A DNA stretch of 32,074 nt from an uncultured Acetatifactor sp. GTDB lineage: Bacteria; Bacillota; Clostridia; Lachnospirales; Lachnospiraceae. The position numbers were made by a program, and so were the translations under genes. Under the pieces are notes generated by a model. It saw nothing but the letters and a program-made list of their open reading frames with translations, was not told the origin of the DNA and searched no databases. This document shows, in pieces, positions 18,001 through 25,932 of the stretch; positions within the stretch are counted from its first letter, which is position 1, and each line of letters starts with the position of its first letter. The stretch covers positions 1 through 32,074 of the forward strand of contig CANPXL010000030.1 of assembly GCA_947586055.1 (NCBI GenBank). The letters are read 5' to 3'.

Positions 18001-18028
18001 AGTATATCATGAAAATTCGGATTTACAA
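18001..18028 (-). promoter_or_regulatory. Promoter of the crRNA-like RNA
   Basis: On the minus strand TTGTAA (18028-18023) and TATACT (18006-18001) are separated by 16 bp. The -10 ends 7 bp before the GT that opens the degenerate repeat, so the transcript would start at the repeat itself. A 14-bp near-palindrome (GGATTT-AC-AAATCC, 18019-18032) overlaps the -35 and could be a protein site. Confidence 0.6.
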
Positions 18029-18067
18029 ATCCTTTCTGCTATAATTTTAATTTTGTGGAAATAAAAA

Positions 18068-18119
18068 TTCAGTAAATCTATAAGAAAATGTTGACATATT
18101 TTGTAAAGTGCGATAGTCT
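18068..18119 (+). promoter_or_regulatory. Promoter of the cas5-cas2 operon with an upstream PAM and partial protospacer
   Basis: TTGACA (18091-18096) and TAGTCT (18114-18119) are 17 bp apart, 21 bp before the cas5 start. A TTC, the usual type I-C PAM, lies at 18068-18070. It is followed by AGTAAATCTATAAG (18071-18084), matching the crRNA-like RNA at 12 of 14 positions. A full-length R-loop of about 34 bp from 18071 would reach 18104 and cover the -35, so a bound Cascade should block RNA polymerase. Confidence 0.75.
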
Positions 18120-18140
18120 AAAAAAGAAGGAGGTGATAAG

Positions 18141-18800
18141 ATGTCTTATGGAATCAGAGTTCATGTATGGGGGGATTATGCGCTTTTTTCACGGCCCGAG
18201 CTCAAGGTTGAGCGCTGCAGCTACGACATGATCACGCCGTCAGCCGCAAGAGGACTACTGGAGAGCGTGTACTGGCATCCAGGTCTTAAATATCATATTG
18301 ACCGGATCTATGTGTGCAAGCCGATCCGTTTTACCAGTGTCCGCCGTAACGAGATCAAGAGCAAAGTCCTGGCGAGCAGCGCCATGAGCATCATGAACGG
18401 AAGCAGGAAAGACATCAGCATCAGCAGCAAAAAAGAGATTGTGCAGAGAGCTGCATTGATTTTGAAAGACGTGGATTATGTGATCGAGGCTCATTTTGAC
18501 ATGACAGAGAAGGCTTGCGAGATGGATAATCCCGGTAAGTTCAAGGACATCATCATGCGGCGGCTGCGCCAAGGGGCCTGTTATCATCAGCCTTATTTTG
18601 GCTGTCGGGAATTTCCGGCCAACTTTGAACTTTTCGAAGAAGATGAAGTGGAGACAGCTTATCCTGGAGAGCGGAAGGATTTGGGAATCATGTTGTTCGG
18701 CATGGATTACACGGATGTGGAACGGATACAGCCCATGTTTTTCCGTGCGATACTGGAGGATGGGATCCTGGATTTGAGAGACTGCGAGGTAATGCGATGA
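18141..18800 (+). CDS. cas5c: Cas5c (Cas5d) crRNA-processing endonuclease
   Basis: In type I-C systems, which lack Cas6, this Cas5 variant cuts the repeat RNA at the base of its stem. It stays bound to the 11-nt 5' handle within Cascade. The 219-residue product begins YGIRVHVWGDYALFSRPELK, the N-terminal RAMP strand. It has ESVYWHP with Tyr44 at the position of the catalytic tyrosine of characterised Cas5d enzymes, and a C-terminal glycine-rich region (YFGCREFPANF). A strong GGAGG lies 7-8 nt upstream. The gene overlaps cas8c by 4 bases (ATGA), indicating translational coupling. Confidence 0.96.
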   Translation: MSYGIRVHVWGDYALFSRPELKVERCSYDMITPSAARGLLESVYWHPGLKYHIDRIYVCKPIRFTSVRRNEIKSKVLASSAMSIMNGSRKDISISSKKEIVQRAALILKDVDYVIEAHFDMTEKACEMDNPGKFKDIIMRRLRQGACYHQPYFGCREFPANFELFEEDEVETAYPGERKDLGIMLFGMDYTDVERIQPMFFRAILEDGILDLRDCEVMR

Positions 18801-20542
18801 TTTTACAGGCATTGGCCGGTTATTATGAAAAACTGGCAGAAGAAGGAAAAGTGGAACGTCCGGGATGGGGCAAGGCGAAAGTGTCTTTTGCACTGAATCT
18901 GGGGGAAGACGGTAAAATCATGAGTGTCATACCTCTGAAACAGGAAGAAACCCGGGGCAAGAAAACGGTTTGGCTTCCGCAAATGCTGAAGGTACCGGAG
19001 CCAGTGGTGCGTACAGCCGGAATATCCGCGAATTTTCTTTGTGATAATTCCGGGTATCTGCTTGGAATCGATCGAAAAGGCAAACCAGAGAGGGCGGAGC
19101 AGTGCTTTCAGGCGGCACGGGATCTGCACCTGGAGATATTGAAAAAATGTCAGGGCAAAGCGGCACGGGCGGTCATGGCCCATTTTGAAAACTGGGATAT
19201 TCGGTCAGGGGAAAATGACAAGGCGCTTGCTGAAGACAAGGAAGAGTTATTTTCAGGTGTAAACCTGGTATTTCGATATAACGGAAAGTTTGTCCAGGAA
19301 GATCCGGAGATTCAAAAGGCGTGGGAAAGGTATCGTGAACAGAATGGGACGGATGAGAAGGGACTCTGTATGGTCTCCGGGACGATGGATGAGATTGCAA
19401 GGATCCATACCTCAATTAAAGGTGTGCCCGGGGCACAGTCCAGCGGGGCTGCCCTGGTATCGTTCAATGCGCCGTCCTTCGAGTCCTATGGAAAGGAACA
19501 GAGCTTCAACGCTCCAGTGGGCAGAAAGGCGATGTACGCATATACGGCGGCTCTGAATTATTTGCTCCAGGATGATAAGCATCGCAGTATGATAGGGGAT
19601 ACGGCTGTGGTCTATTGGGCGGAGAACGGCCAAACGGAATATCAGGATCTTTTCGCGGAGATGATGGACCCCCAGCCGGGGGCAGAAGATGTTTTGAATG
19701 ATGTGTTTAAACGGCTGCAAAGGGAAGCGTCTGTTGATCCGGAAGATGTTCGGGACAAGCTGTCGTTGGTGGAATGTTTTTATGTGCTGGGACTGGCACC
19801 CAATGCGGCAAGACTTTCTGTTCGTTTCTTTTATCGGGATAGCTTTGAAAATATATTGAGAAATCTGGAGAAGCATTATAAGGATATGCAGATCTGCCAT
19901 CCGAACGGGGATCAGACTAAATATTTGGGAATCTGGCGCATGCTGCAGGAGACCGTTAATAAAAAATCGAGAGACAAGACCCCTGCTCCACATATGGCAG
20001 CATCTGCATTTCGTGCCGTGCTTTCCGGTACCCCTTATCCTGCATCGCTATATACAGATGTGCTCCGCAGGATTCGGTCAGAACAGGATGACAGAGATAA
20101 TCGTATCGAGAAGATCACCCCGGGACGCGCTGCCATTATAAAGGCATTTTTGATCAGAAATAATAAGAAGGAGGTTTCAATAGAGTTGAACGAAAATAAT
20201 ACGAACATCGCATATGTGTTGGGGCGGGAATTTGCGGTTCTTGAGGAGATTCAGAAAGAAGCCAATAATTCTGAAACTAATGCCACGATCAAAGACCGAT
20301 ACTTCAATTCGGCGTGTATGACACCGGCAGTTGTTTTCCCAACTTTGTTCAGGTTAAAGAACAGTCATATCAAAAAAATACCATCAAGGAAAATGGCAGA
20401 AGAATTTGAAGAGTCGCTTGGAAATCTTCAAGCCAAAATTGATCTGGAAGACGGACAGATTACCGCATATCCGAAGCGTATGACGCTGGAAGAGCAAGGA
20501 ATGTTCATTTTAGGTTATTATCATCAGACACAAAATTATTAA
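18797..20542 (+). CDS. cas8c: Cas8c large subunit of type I-C Cascade (Csd1)
   Basis: The 581-residue protein is the large subunit that recognises the PAM and helps recruit Cas3. Its N-terminus (MILQALAGYYEKLAEEGKV) and the segments LVSFNAPSFESYGKEQSFNAPVG and TAVVYWAE are typical of the Csd1/Cas8c family, as is the length. The start overlaps the cas5c stop by 4 bases. The last ~118 codons also form a separate reading unit with its own Shine-Dalgarno sequence (see cas11c). cas7 follows after 23 bp. No truncation is visible. Confidence 0.95.
   Translation: MILQALAGYYEKLAEEGKVERPGWGKAKVSFALNLGEDGKIMSVIPLKQEETRGKKTVWLPQMLKVPEPVVRTAGISANFLCDNSGYLLGIDRKGKPERAEQCFQAARDLHLEILKKCQGKAARAVMAHFENWDIRSGENDKALAEDKEELFSGVNLVFRYNGKFVQEDPEIQKAWERYREQNGTDEKGLCMVSGTMDEIARIHTSIKGVPGAQSSGAALVSFNAPSFESYGKEQSFNAPVGRKAMYAYTAALNYLLQDDKHRSMIGDTAVVYWAENGQTEYQDLFAEMMDPQPGAEDVLNDVFKRLQREASVDPEDVRDKLSLVECFYVLGLAPNAARLSVRFFYRDSFENILRNLEKHYKDMQICHPNGDQTKYLGIWRMLQETVNKKSRDKTPAPHMAASAFRAVLSGTPYPASLYTDVLRRIRSEQDDRDNRIEKITPGRAAIIKAFLIRNNKKEVSIELNENNTNIAYVLGREFAVLEEIQKEANNSETNATIKDRYFNSACMTPAVVFPTLFRLKNSHIKKIPSRKMAEEFEESLGNLQAKIDLEDGQITAYPKRMTLEEQGMFILGYYHQTQNY
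20186..20542 (+). CDS. cas11c: Internal Cas11c small subunit translated from within cas8c
   Basis: Type I-C systems are known to make their small subunit from an internal start in cas8c. Here a near-perfect Shine-Dalgarno AAGGAGG (20168-20174) lies inside cas8c. The nearest in-frame recognised start is TTG at 20186, 11 nt further, giving a 118-residue helical protein beginning at LNENNTNIAYVLGREFAVLE, the right size for Cas11c. An ATA codon at 20180 has better spacing but is a rare start. The exact start codon is uncertain; the ribosome binding site is clear. Confidence 0.7.
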   Translation: MNENNTNIAYVLGREFAVLEEIQKEANNSETNATIKDRYFNSACMTPAVVFPTLFRLKNSHIKKIPSRKMAEEFEESLGNLQAKIDLEDGQITAYPKRMTLEEQGMFILGYYHQTQNY

Positions 20543-20565
20543 AAAAATATAGGAGGAGAAAGAAA

Positions 20566-21456
20566 ATGAGTGAGGCGATTAAAAACAGGTATGAGTTTGT
20601 TATTTTGTTTGATGTGGAGAACGGCAATCCCAATGGGGATCCCGACGCCGGTAATCTTCCCCGTATTGACCCGGAGAGCGGCTATGGTCTGGTGACGGAT
20701 GTGTGCTTGAAACGGAAAATCCGCAATTATGTCCAGACGGTAAAAGAGGGCGAGGAAGGATATCAGATTTATATCAAGGAAGACATCCCCTTGAATCGGA
20801 GCGATAATTTGGCCTATGAGTATTTGGGGGTTGATGAAAAGAGTGTGAAGGAGGCCAAAAAAACAGATCCTGATATTGATGTGAAGATCCGTGACTTTAT
20901 GTGCAGGAATTTTTATGATATCAGAACATTCGGAGCTGTCATGACGACGTTTGTAAAGGCTGCTTTGAACTGCGGTCAGGTTCGCGGCCCGGTGCAGCTT
21001 GGTTTCGCCAGAAGCATTGATCCGATCATCAGCCAGGAAGTGACGATTACGCGCGTGGCGATTACAACGGAGAAAGATGCGGAAGAAAAGAAGACGGAGA
21101 TGGGGAGGAAGAACATTGTTCCGTATGCGCTTTATCGGGCAGAAGGGTATGTTTCGGCAAACCTGGCGAGAAAGGTGACAGGATTCTCTGAAGAAGATCT
21201 GGAACTTCTTTGGGAGGCTATTATCAATATGTTTGAGATCGATCATTCGGCGGCAAGAGGGAAAATGGCCGTTCGGGAACTGATTGTATTTAAGCATAGC
21301 AGGGAGTTGGGAGATTGTCCGGCTTATAAGCTGTTTGATGCGGTGAAAGTGAGCAGAAAGCCGGATGTGACATATCCGCGCGGATACAATGATTATACGG
21401 TGGAGATCTGCCGTGAGGAGATTCCTGAGACAGTGGAAGTATCGAGGAGGATCTAA
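20566..21456 (+). CDS. cas7c: Cas7c backbone subunit of Cascade (Csd2)
   Basis: The 296-residue protein polymerises along the crRNA spacer to form the Cascade backbone. The N-terminus contains the family hallmark FDVENGNPNGDPDAGNLPR. It is followed by TFGAVMTTF and a GPVQLGFARSIDPI segment, all characteristic of type I-C Cas7. AGGAGGAGAAAGAAA precedes the start. The stop overlaps the cas4 start by one base (TAATG), so cas7 and cas4 are translationally coupled. Length and motifs look complete. Confidence 0.96.
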   Translation: MSEAIKNRYEFVILFDVENGNPNGDPDAGNLPRIDPESGYGLVTDVCLKRKIRNYVQTVKEGEEGYQIYIKEDIPLNRSDNLAYEYLGVDEKSVKEAKKTDPDIDVKIRDFMCRNFYDIRTFGAVMTTFVKAALNCGQVRGPVQLGFARSIDPIISQEVTITRVAITTEKDAEEKKTEMGRKNIVPYALYRAEGYVSANLARKVTGFSEEDLELLWEAIINMFEIDHSAARGKMAVRELIVFKHSRELGDCPAYKLFDAVKVSRKPDVTYPRGYNDYTVEICREEIPETVEVSRRI

Positions 21457-22122
21457 TGGAATATGATGAGGAGGATTATCTGCAGCTTTCTGGGATTCAA
21501 CACTATGAGTTCTGTAAAAGGCAGTGGGCTTTGATCCACATTGAACAACAGTGGCAGGAAAATGTCCATACCGTGGAAGGAAATCTTCTTCACAAAAAAA
21601 GCTCATAATCCGCTTTCTTATGAGAAACGGGGAGAAGTGTTGACGGTACGGGGTTTGCGGATTCATTCCCGGCAGCTTGGATTCAGTGGAGAATGTGATG
21701 TGGTTGAGTTTCATGAGGATAGGGAAGGAATATGTCTGTCCGGGCACCGGGGGCTTTACCGTCCTTATCCTGTAGAGTATAAGAAGGGAAGTCCGAAGAT
21801 AACAGATGCAGACATTTTCCAATTGGCAGCGCAGGCGATGTGCCTGGAAGAAATGTTTTGTATTCCTGTCTGTGAAGGAGCGCTTTATTATGGTGAAGTA
21901 CGAAGAAGGGAAAGAGCGGTCATCGATGATACACTGAAAGATAAGGTGAAGGAAATTGCCGCAGATATGCATCGCATGTATGAAAGAAAATATACTCCCC
22001 GAGTTCGTTGGACCAAAGGCTGTTCTGCATGCTCTTTAAAGGATATTTGTCTGCCGCGGATGGGAAAGGTTTCCTCTGTCGGAACATATATTGATGATAC
22101 GTTGAAAGAAGGTGCGGAATGA
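21456..22122 (+). pseudogene. cas4: cas4 adaptation nuclease, frameshifted in an A7 tract
   Basis: Cas4 trims prespacers and enforces the PAM during spacer acquisition with Cas1-Cas2. The first part (21456-21608) gives 50 residues including the N-terminal iron-sulfur cysteine (YEFCKRQWALIH) and stops at TAA just after CAC-AAA-AAA-AGC-TCA. The rest continues one frame over, from about 21601 to 22122, with CDVVEFHED, PVEYKKG, the motif III region QLAAQAMCLEE, and the C-terminal cysteine cluster CSACSLKDIC. Removing one A from the seven at 21594-21600 gives an intact 221-residue Cas4. The second part ends with a 4-base overlap with cas1. It could be a real loss, transcriptional slippage on the A tract, or a sequence error. 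Confidence 0.88.
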
Positions 22123-23150
22123 AAAAACTCCTGAACACTTTGTACCTTACCTCGCCGAATTATTATCTGTCTTTGGATGGGGAAAATGTAGTTGTCCTGG
22201 ACGGGGAGGAAACGGTTGGACGGGTGCCGCTACATAATCTGGAGGCGATTGTGTCTTTTGGATATCGCGGCGCCAGTCCGGCTCTGATGGGGGCTTGCGC
22301 GGAAAAGGGAATCAATTTGTGCTTTCTCACGCCCCAAGGGAAATTCCTTGCCAGAGTAACTGGAAAGATAAAAGGGAATGTGATTCTTAGACGGACTCAG
22401 TTTGAAACAGCCCGTGATGAGTCTGCCAGTTGCAGAATTGCGAGAAATTTCATTTTGGGGAAAATATTTAATTCTCGCTGGGTGTTGGAGAGGACTCTTA
22501 GGGATCATGAGATGCAGATTGATGTAGAACGGGTAAGCAGGGCATCGAAGAATCTGCAACAGGCCCTTTCGCAGATCAGAACCTGTACAGATCCTGCAAA
22601 ACTGCGGGGAATGGAGGGAGAAGCGGCAAGTCAGTATTTCGGAGTATTTGATGAAATGATCTTACAGCAAAAAACAGTTTTTCATTTTGAAGGTCGAAAC
22701 AGACGTCCACCGCTTGACAAGGTCAATGCACTTTTATCGTTTGTTTATACATTGCTGACCAGCATGACAGCTTCGGCGCTGGAAAGTGTGGGATTAGATC
22801 CTTATGTAGGGTTTCTTCATACAGATCGTCCAGGAAGAGTTTCCCTGGCGCTTGATTTGATGGAGGAACTGCGGCCAACGTTGGCGGATCGTTTTGTGTT
22901 GACTTTAATTAACAGAAAAGTTGTTTCGGAAAAGGATTTTGCCACTCAGGAAAATGGGGCGGTTTTCATGAAAGATGATGCCTGCAAACGGATTCTTACG
23001 GAATGGCAGAATAAAAAGAAAGAAACAATTCGTCATCCATTTCTGGATGAAAAGGTAGAGTGGGGAATGGTTCCGTTTGTCCAGGCAATGTTATTGTCCA
23101 GGCATTTGCGAGGGGATCTGGATGAATACCCGCCTCTGTTATGGAAGTAG
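22119..23150 (+). CDS. cas1: Cas1 integrase (type I-C)
   Basis: Cas1 forms the integrase complex with Cas2 and inserts new spacers beside the leader. The 343-residue protein has the metal-binding residues of the family: Glu in MEGEAASQYF (about residue 167), His in GFLHTDRPGR (about 233) and Asp in LALDLMEELRP (about 246). The N-terminal beta domain (LYLTSPNYYLSLDGENVVV) is typical of subtype I-C. The start overlaps the cas4 frame by 4 bases. The protein looks intact. Confidence 0.97.
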   Translation: MKKLLNTLYLTSPNYYLSLDGENVVVLDGEETVGRVPLHNLEAIVSFGYRGASPALMGACAEKGINLCFLTPQGKFLARVTGKIKGNVILRRTQFETARDESASCRIARNFILGKIFNSRWVLERTLRDHEMQIDVERVSRASKNLQQALSQIRTCTDPAKLRGMEGEAASQYFGVFDEMILQQKTVFHFEGRNRRPPLDKVNALLSFVYTLLTSMTASALESVGLDPYVGFLHTDRPGRVSLALDLMEELRPTLADRFVLTLINRKVVSEKDFATQENGAVFMKDDACKRILTEWQNKKKETIRHPFLDEKVEWGMVPFVQAMLLSRHLRGDLDEYPPLLWK

Positions 23151-23157
23151 GTGGAAT

Positions 23158-23448
23158 ATGCTGGTTTTGATTACTTATGATGTTAATACTGAGTCGGAAT
23201 CGGGTAAGCGTCGTCTGCGGAAAGTGGCAAAACAGTGTGTTAATTATGGAAGACGTGTCCAGAACTCTGTATTTGAGTGCATCCTGGATTATGCGCAATG
23301 TGTAAAGTTGAAGGCTTCCCTTTTGGAAATGATTGATCCGGAGAAAGATAGTATTCGATTTTATTATCTGGGAAATAATCATAAGACGAAAGTCGAGCAC
23401 TTGGGCGTGGATCGAGGGATGGATATAGAAGGATTAATGATTCTTTAA
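23158..23448 (+). CDS. cas2: Cas2 (adaptation complex subunit)
   Basis: The 96-residue protein begins MLVLITYDVNTES, with the conserved Asp8 after the first beta strand, then GKRRLRKVAKQCVNYGRRVQNSVFEC, typical of Cas2. It bridges two Cas1 dimers in the integrase. The start at 23158 has AGGTGG a few bases upstream and lies 7 bp after the cas1 stop; the longer frame from 23077 only overlaps cas1. The leader begins directly after the stop. Confidence 0.95.
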   Translation: MLVLITYDVNTESESGKRRLRKVAKQCVNYGRRVQNSVFECILDYAQCVKLKASLLEMIDPEKDSIRFYYLGNNHKTKVEHLGVDRGMDIEGLMIL

Positions 23449-23622
23449 AAATATATGGAAGGTGCGAGCCAGAAGTGAACATGAAATGACTGGGAGTTTC
23501 GCACCGTGAATTAAAGGGAAAAGCAGGGAAAAGGGAAGTTCCCTGGCATAATTCTTTTTGAAATAATAGTATTTTTACTATATAAATGCTTATAAAATTA
23601 TGCCTTTTTGTGCATAATTGCT
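23449..23622 (+). promoter_or_regulatory. CRISPR leader with promoter and inverted repeats
   Basis: This 174-bp AT-rich leader lies between cas2 and the first repeat. It holds a perfect 7-bp inverted repeat (GGTGCGA at 23461-23467, TCGCACC at 23499-23505) around AAGTGAACATGAAA, as in other I-C leaders. It also has a palindrome GGGAAgTTCCC (23533-23543). The array promoter is TTGAAA (23558-23563) - 17 bp - TATAAA (23581-23586). A perfect 8-bp inverted repeat (AATTATGC at 23596-23603, GCATAATT at 23612-23619) ends 3 bp before repeat 1 and is a good candidate for the integration-anchoring motif. Confidence 0.85.
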
Positions 23623-25266
23623 GTCACTCCCCTCACGGGGAGTGTGGGTTGAAATAGGTATATGTGGAGGGGAATGTTTCAGGGCAAGGTCACTCCCCTC
23701 ACGGGGAGTGTGGGTTGAAATAAGGAGGATAACGAAATGGCAAACAGCACAAAGGGTCACTCCCCTCACGGGGAGTGTGGGTTGAAATCATGAAAACATC
23801 ACGAGGATTTCTGCCGCCTATGTCACTCCCCTCACGGGGAGTGTGGGTTGAAATCCTTCCGCAACGGCGCCAAAGTCCACAGTGCTTCGTCACTCCCCTC
23901 ACGGGGAGTGTGGGTTGAAATTTTCATAAGTTGATAAGTAATAAGATAACGCAGTGTCACTCCCCTCACGGGGAGTGTGGGTTGAAATGATGTTGAGCAG
24001 GCGGAAAGGATCATTGACTTCGGTCACTCCCCTCACGGGGAGTGTGGGTTGAAATGTGCTGAAACAGTATGAAGAAGAGGTCAACTACGTCACTCCCCTC
24101 ACGGGGAGTGTGGGTTGAAATATGAAGGACAGTCTCATACCGATTGTCGGGGAAGGTCACTCCCCTCACGGGGAGTGTGGGTTGAAATTCCACAATGAGG
24201 ACATTATGCAGAAATGGAAAAGGTCACTCCCCTCACGGGGAGTGTGGGTTGAAATATCTATTTCTGTGGCAGGCTGGCACTCGAAAAGGGTCACTCCCCT
24301 CACGGGGAGTGTGGGTTGAAATCGCTTTTGCGGTAAACCCTCCCGCGGTCATGAGCCGTCACTCCCCTCACGGGGAGTGTGGGTTGAAATATGTTTTTGA
24401 CCACATCCAGACGCGCAATGTTGGTCACTCCCCTCACGGGGAGTGTGGGTTGAAATCTGCAGAACACGCGAGAGGAATCGGAAGCGGACTGTCACTCCCC
24501 TCACGGGGAGTGTGGGTTGAAATATGATAAAAAGGCACAACAGCAGGATAACTGTGGGTCACTCCCCTCACGGGGAGTGTGGGTTGAAATGATGAAAACA
24601 CGAACGCCGTAATGCGATCTACCGTCACTCCCCTCACGGGGAGTGTGGGTTGAAATTTATATGTGCTGGCGTTGTTGTTGGTCTTATATCGTCACTCCCC
24701 TCACGGGGAGTGTGGGTTGAAATACAAAAGGACAGGCAATCCCGAACCCCGAGGACTTGTCACTCCCCTCACGGGGAGTGTGGGTTGAAATTCCTTCAGT
24801 CGAGAATCCTGTTGTACCGTATAAAAGTCACTCCCCTCGCGGGGAGTGTGGGTTGAAATACTTTGCATCCGATACTGACCTTCCGAAGGTCCGCCGTCAC
24901 TCCCCTCGCGGGGAGTGTGGGTTGAAATGGGTCCAGCCCGTAAGAATTGAACCTGGTTATCCTGTCACTCCCCTCGCGGGGAGTGTGGGTTGAAATCTGA
25001 GATTAACAGACGGCTTTACCCACTTCCAGGTCACTCCCCTCGCGGGGAGTGTGGGTTGAAATGTCAGATAGCACTATAGACGCTCTTTCAGCGGCGGTCA
25101 CTCCCCTCGCGGGGAGTGTGGGTTGAAATCGACAAAAACGGACACGCTATCCTACCGGAGGGACGGTCACTCCCCTCGCGGGGAGTGTGGGTTGAAATGC
25201 CACAAGACGGGAGTGCGTCGAAGCGGCACTGAAGTCACTCCCCTCGCGGGGAGCGTGGGTTGAAAT
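23623..25266 (+). CRISPR. Type I-C CRISPR array, 25 repeats of 33 bp and 24 spacers
   Basis: The repeat begins GTCACTCCCC and ends GTGGGTTGAAAT. It has an 8-bp stem (CACTCCCC/GGGGAGTG), a 4-nt loop and an 11-nt 3' handle (TGGGTTGAAAT). Repeats start at 23623, 23689, 23756, 23822, 23889, 23956, 24023, 24089, 24156, 24223, 24290, 24358, 24424, 24491, 24558, 24624, 24691, 24759, 24827, 24896, 24964, 25030, 25097, 25166 and 25234. Spacers are 33-36 nt and all look different. Repeats 1-18 have A at position 13, repeats 19-25 have G, and the last repeat has a further T-to-C change at position 21. Leader position and the degenerate last repeat both put the newest spacers at the cas2 side. Confidence 0.99.
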
Positions 25267-25349
25267 ATGCACTGCACTATCTCAATCACCGACGCATGGA
25301 TGATTAAACCTTTCTGCCAATGAGAATGCAGAAAGACTAAACATCAAAA

Positions 25350-25667
25350 TTGTATGAACAGGGTTATATCATGCGGCTGATTAAAGAAATGATCAGGGTT
25401 GTGCTAAAACTGATATTTCATATTTATACAGAATCTCCCACAGAGGAAATGCTGGAAGATTCAGAGGTAAAGGTAACACTGAATGCCTTGTTGGATATGG
25501 TGGATGAAAGAAAGATTAACGAGGCAGAAAATGTAGTGCATGAAATAACAGAGAATGGTGAGTATAAAAATCTGGAAACTGTACTGTTATTTTATTCTTA
25601 TCTGAATGAAAAGCCTGATGGGTTTTTACAAAAAAATAATTTCAGCCAGGATGAAGTAAAAGAGTGA
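25350..25667 (+). CDS. DUF6483-like small protein
   Basis: The 105-residue protein starts YEQGYIMRLIKEMIRVVLKLIF and continues with an acidic helical part ending in a VLLFYSYLNEKPDGFL segment. This resembles a family of small helical proteins common in Clostridia that I know as DUF6483, function unknown. Relatives begin with M-x-x-(E/Q)-D-Y-(I/L)-M-R, which favours the TTG at 25350; the ATG at 25371 would lose that start. No strong ribosome binding site precedes either. It begins 84 bp after the array and ends before a clear terminator. Nothing links it to CRISPR function beyond position. Confidence 0.65.
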   Translation: MYEQGYIMRLIKEMIRVVLKLIFHIYTESPTEEMLEDSEVKVTLNALLDMVDERKINEAENVVHEITENGEYKNLETVLLFYSYLNEKPDGFLQKNNFSQDEVKE

Positions 25668-25749
25668 CCGTTGAAGATTGTTTTTCATATACAGACTTGG
25701 CAGCGTAGCTGATACGTTTTTAAAGCGATTTTATGATTATTATAGGAAG

Positions 25750-25782
25750 GCGTCAATCATTTAGTTGACTGATGCTTTTTTT
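25750..25782 (+). terminator. Intrinsic terminator after the DUF6483-like gene
   Basis: A 10-bp stem with one mismatch and one G-T pair (GCGTCAATCA at 25750-25759 with TTGACTGATGC ending at 25775) is followed by TTTTTTT at 25776-25782. Confidence 0.75.
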
Positions 25783-25870
25783 GCGTGTCCGATAGGCGCT
25801 CAATCTGACCAGTTTCGATAAACGCAACGAAATATAACACAATCCATCCGAAAATGTCAGGTTTGCTTGG

Positions 25871-25899
25871 TGGACATACGCTGCCTTTGCATTTATGAT
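25871..25899 (+). promoter_or_regulatory. Promoter of the acyltransferase gene
   Basis: TGGACA (25871-25876) and TATGAT (25894-25899) are 17 bp apart, 34 bp before the start codon. Confidence 0.6.
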
Positions 25900-25932
25900 A
25901 ATGTTAAAAATAATTGCAAAGGTGGAATGTTT

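Noticed and set aside
21591..21608. Programmed -1 ribosomal frameshift in cas4
   Set aside because: The A7 tract would favour a -1 slip, but the downstream frame needs a +1 shift (one base skipped), so standard -1 frameshifting does not restore Cas4.
20539..21972. 477-codon open frame on the minus strand opposite cas7 and cas4
   Set aside because: It lies antisense to well-supported cas genes and has no protein-like motifs.
23699..24993. Several short open frames across the CRISPR array
   Set aside because: They are translations of the repeat unit; the same peptide recurs with every repeat.
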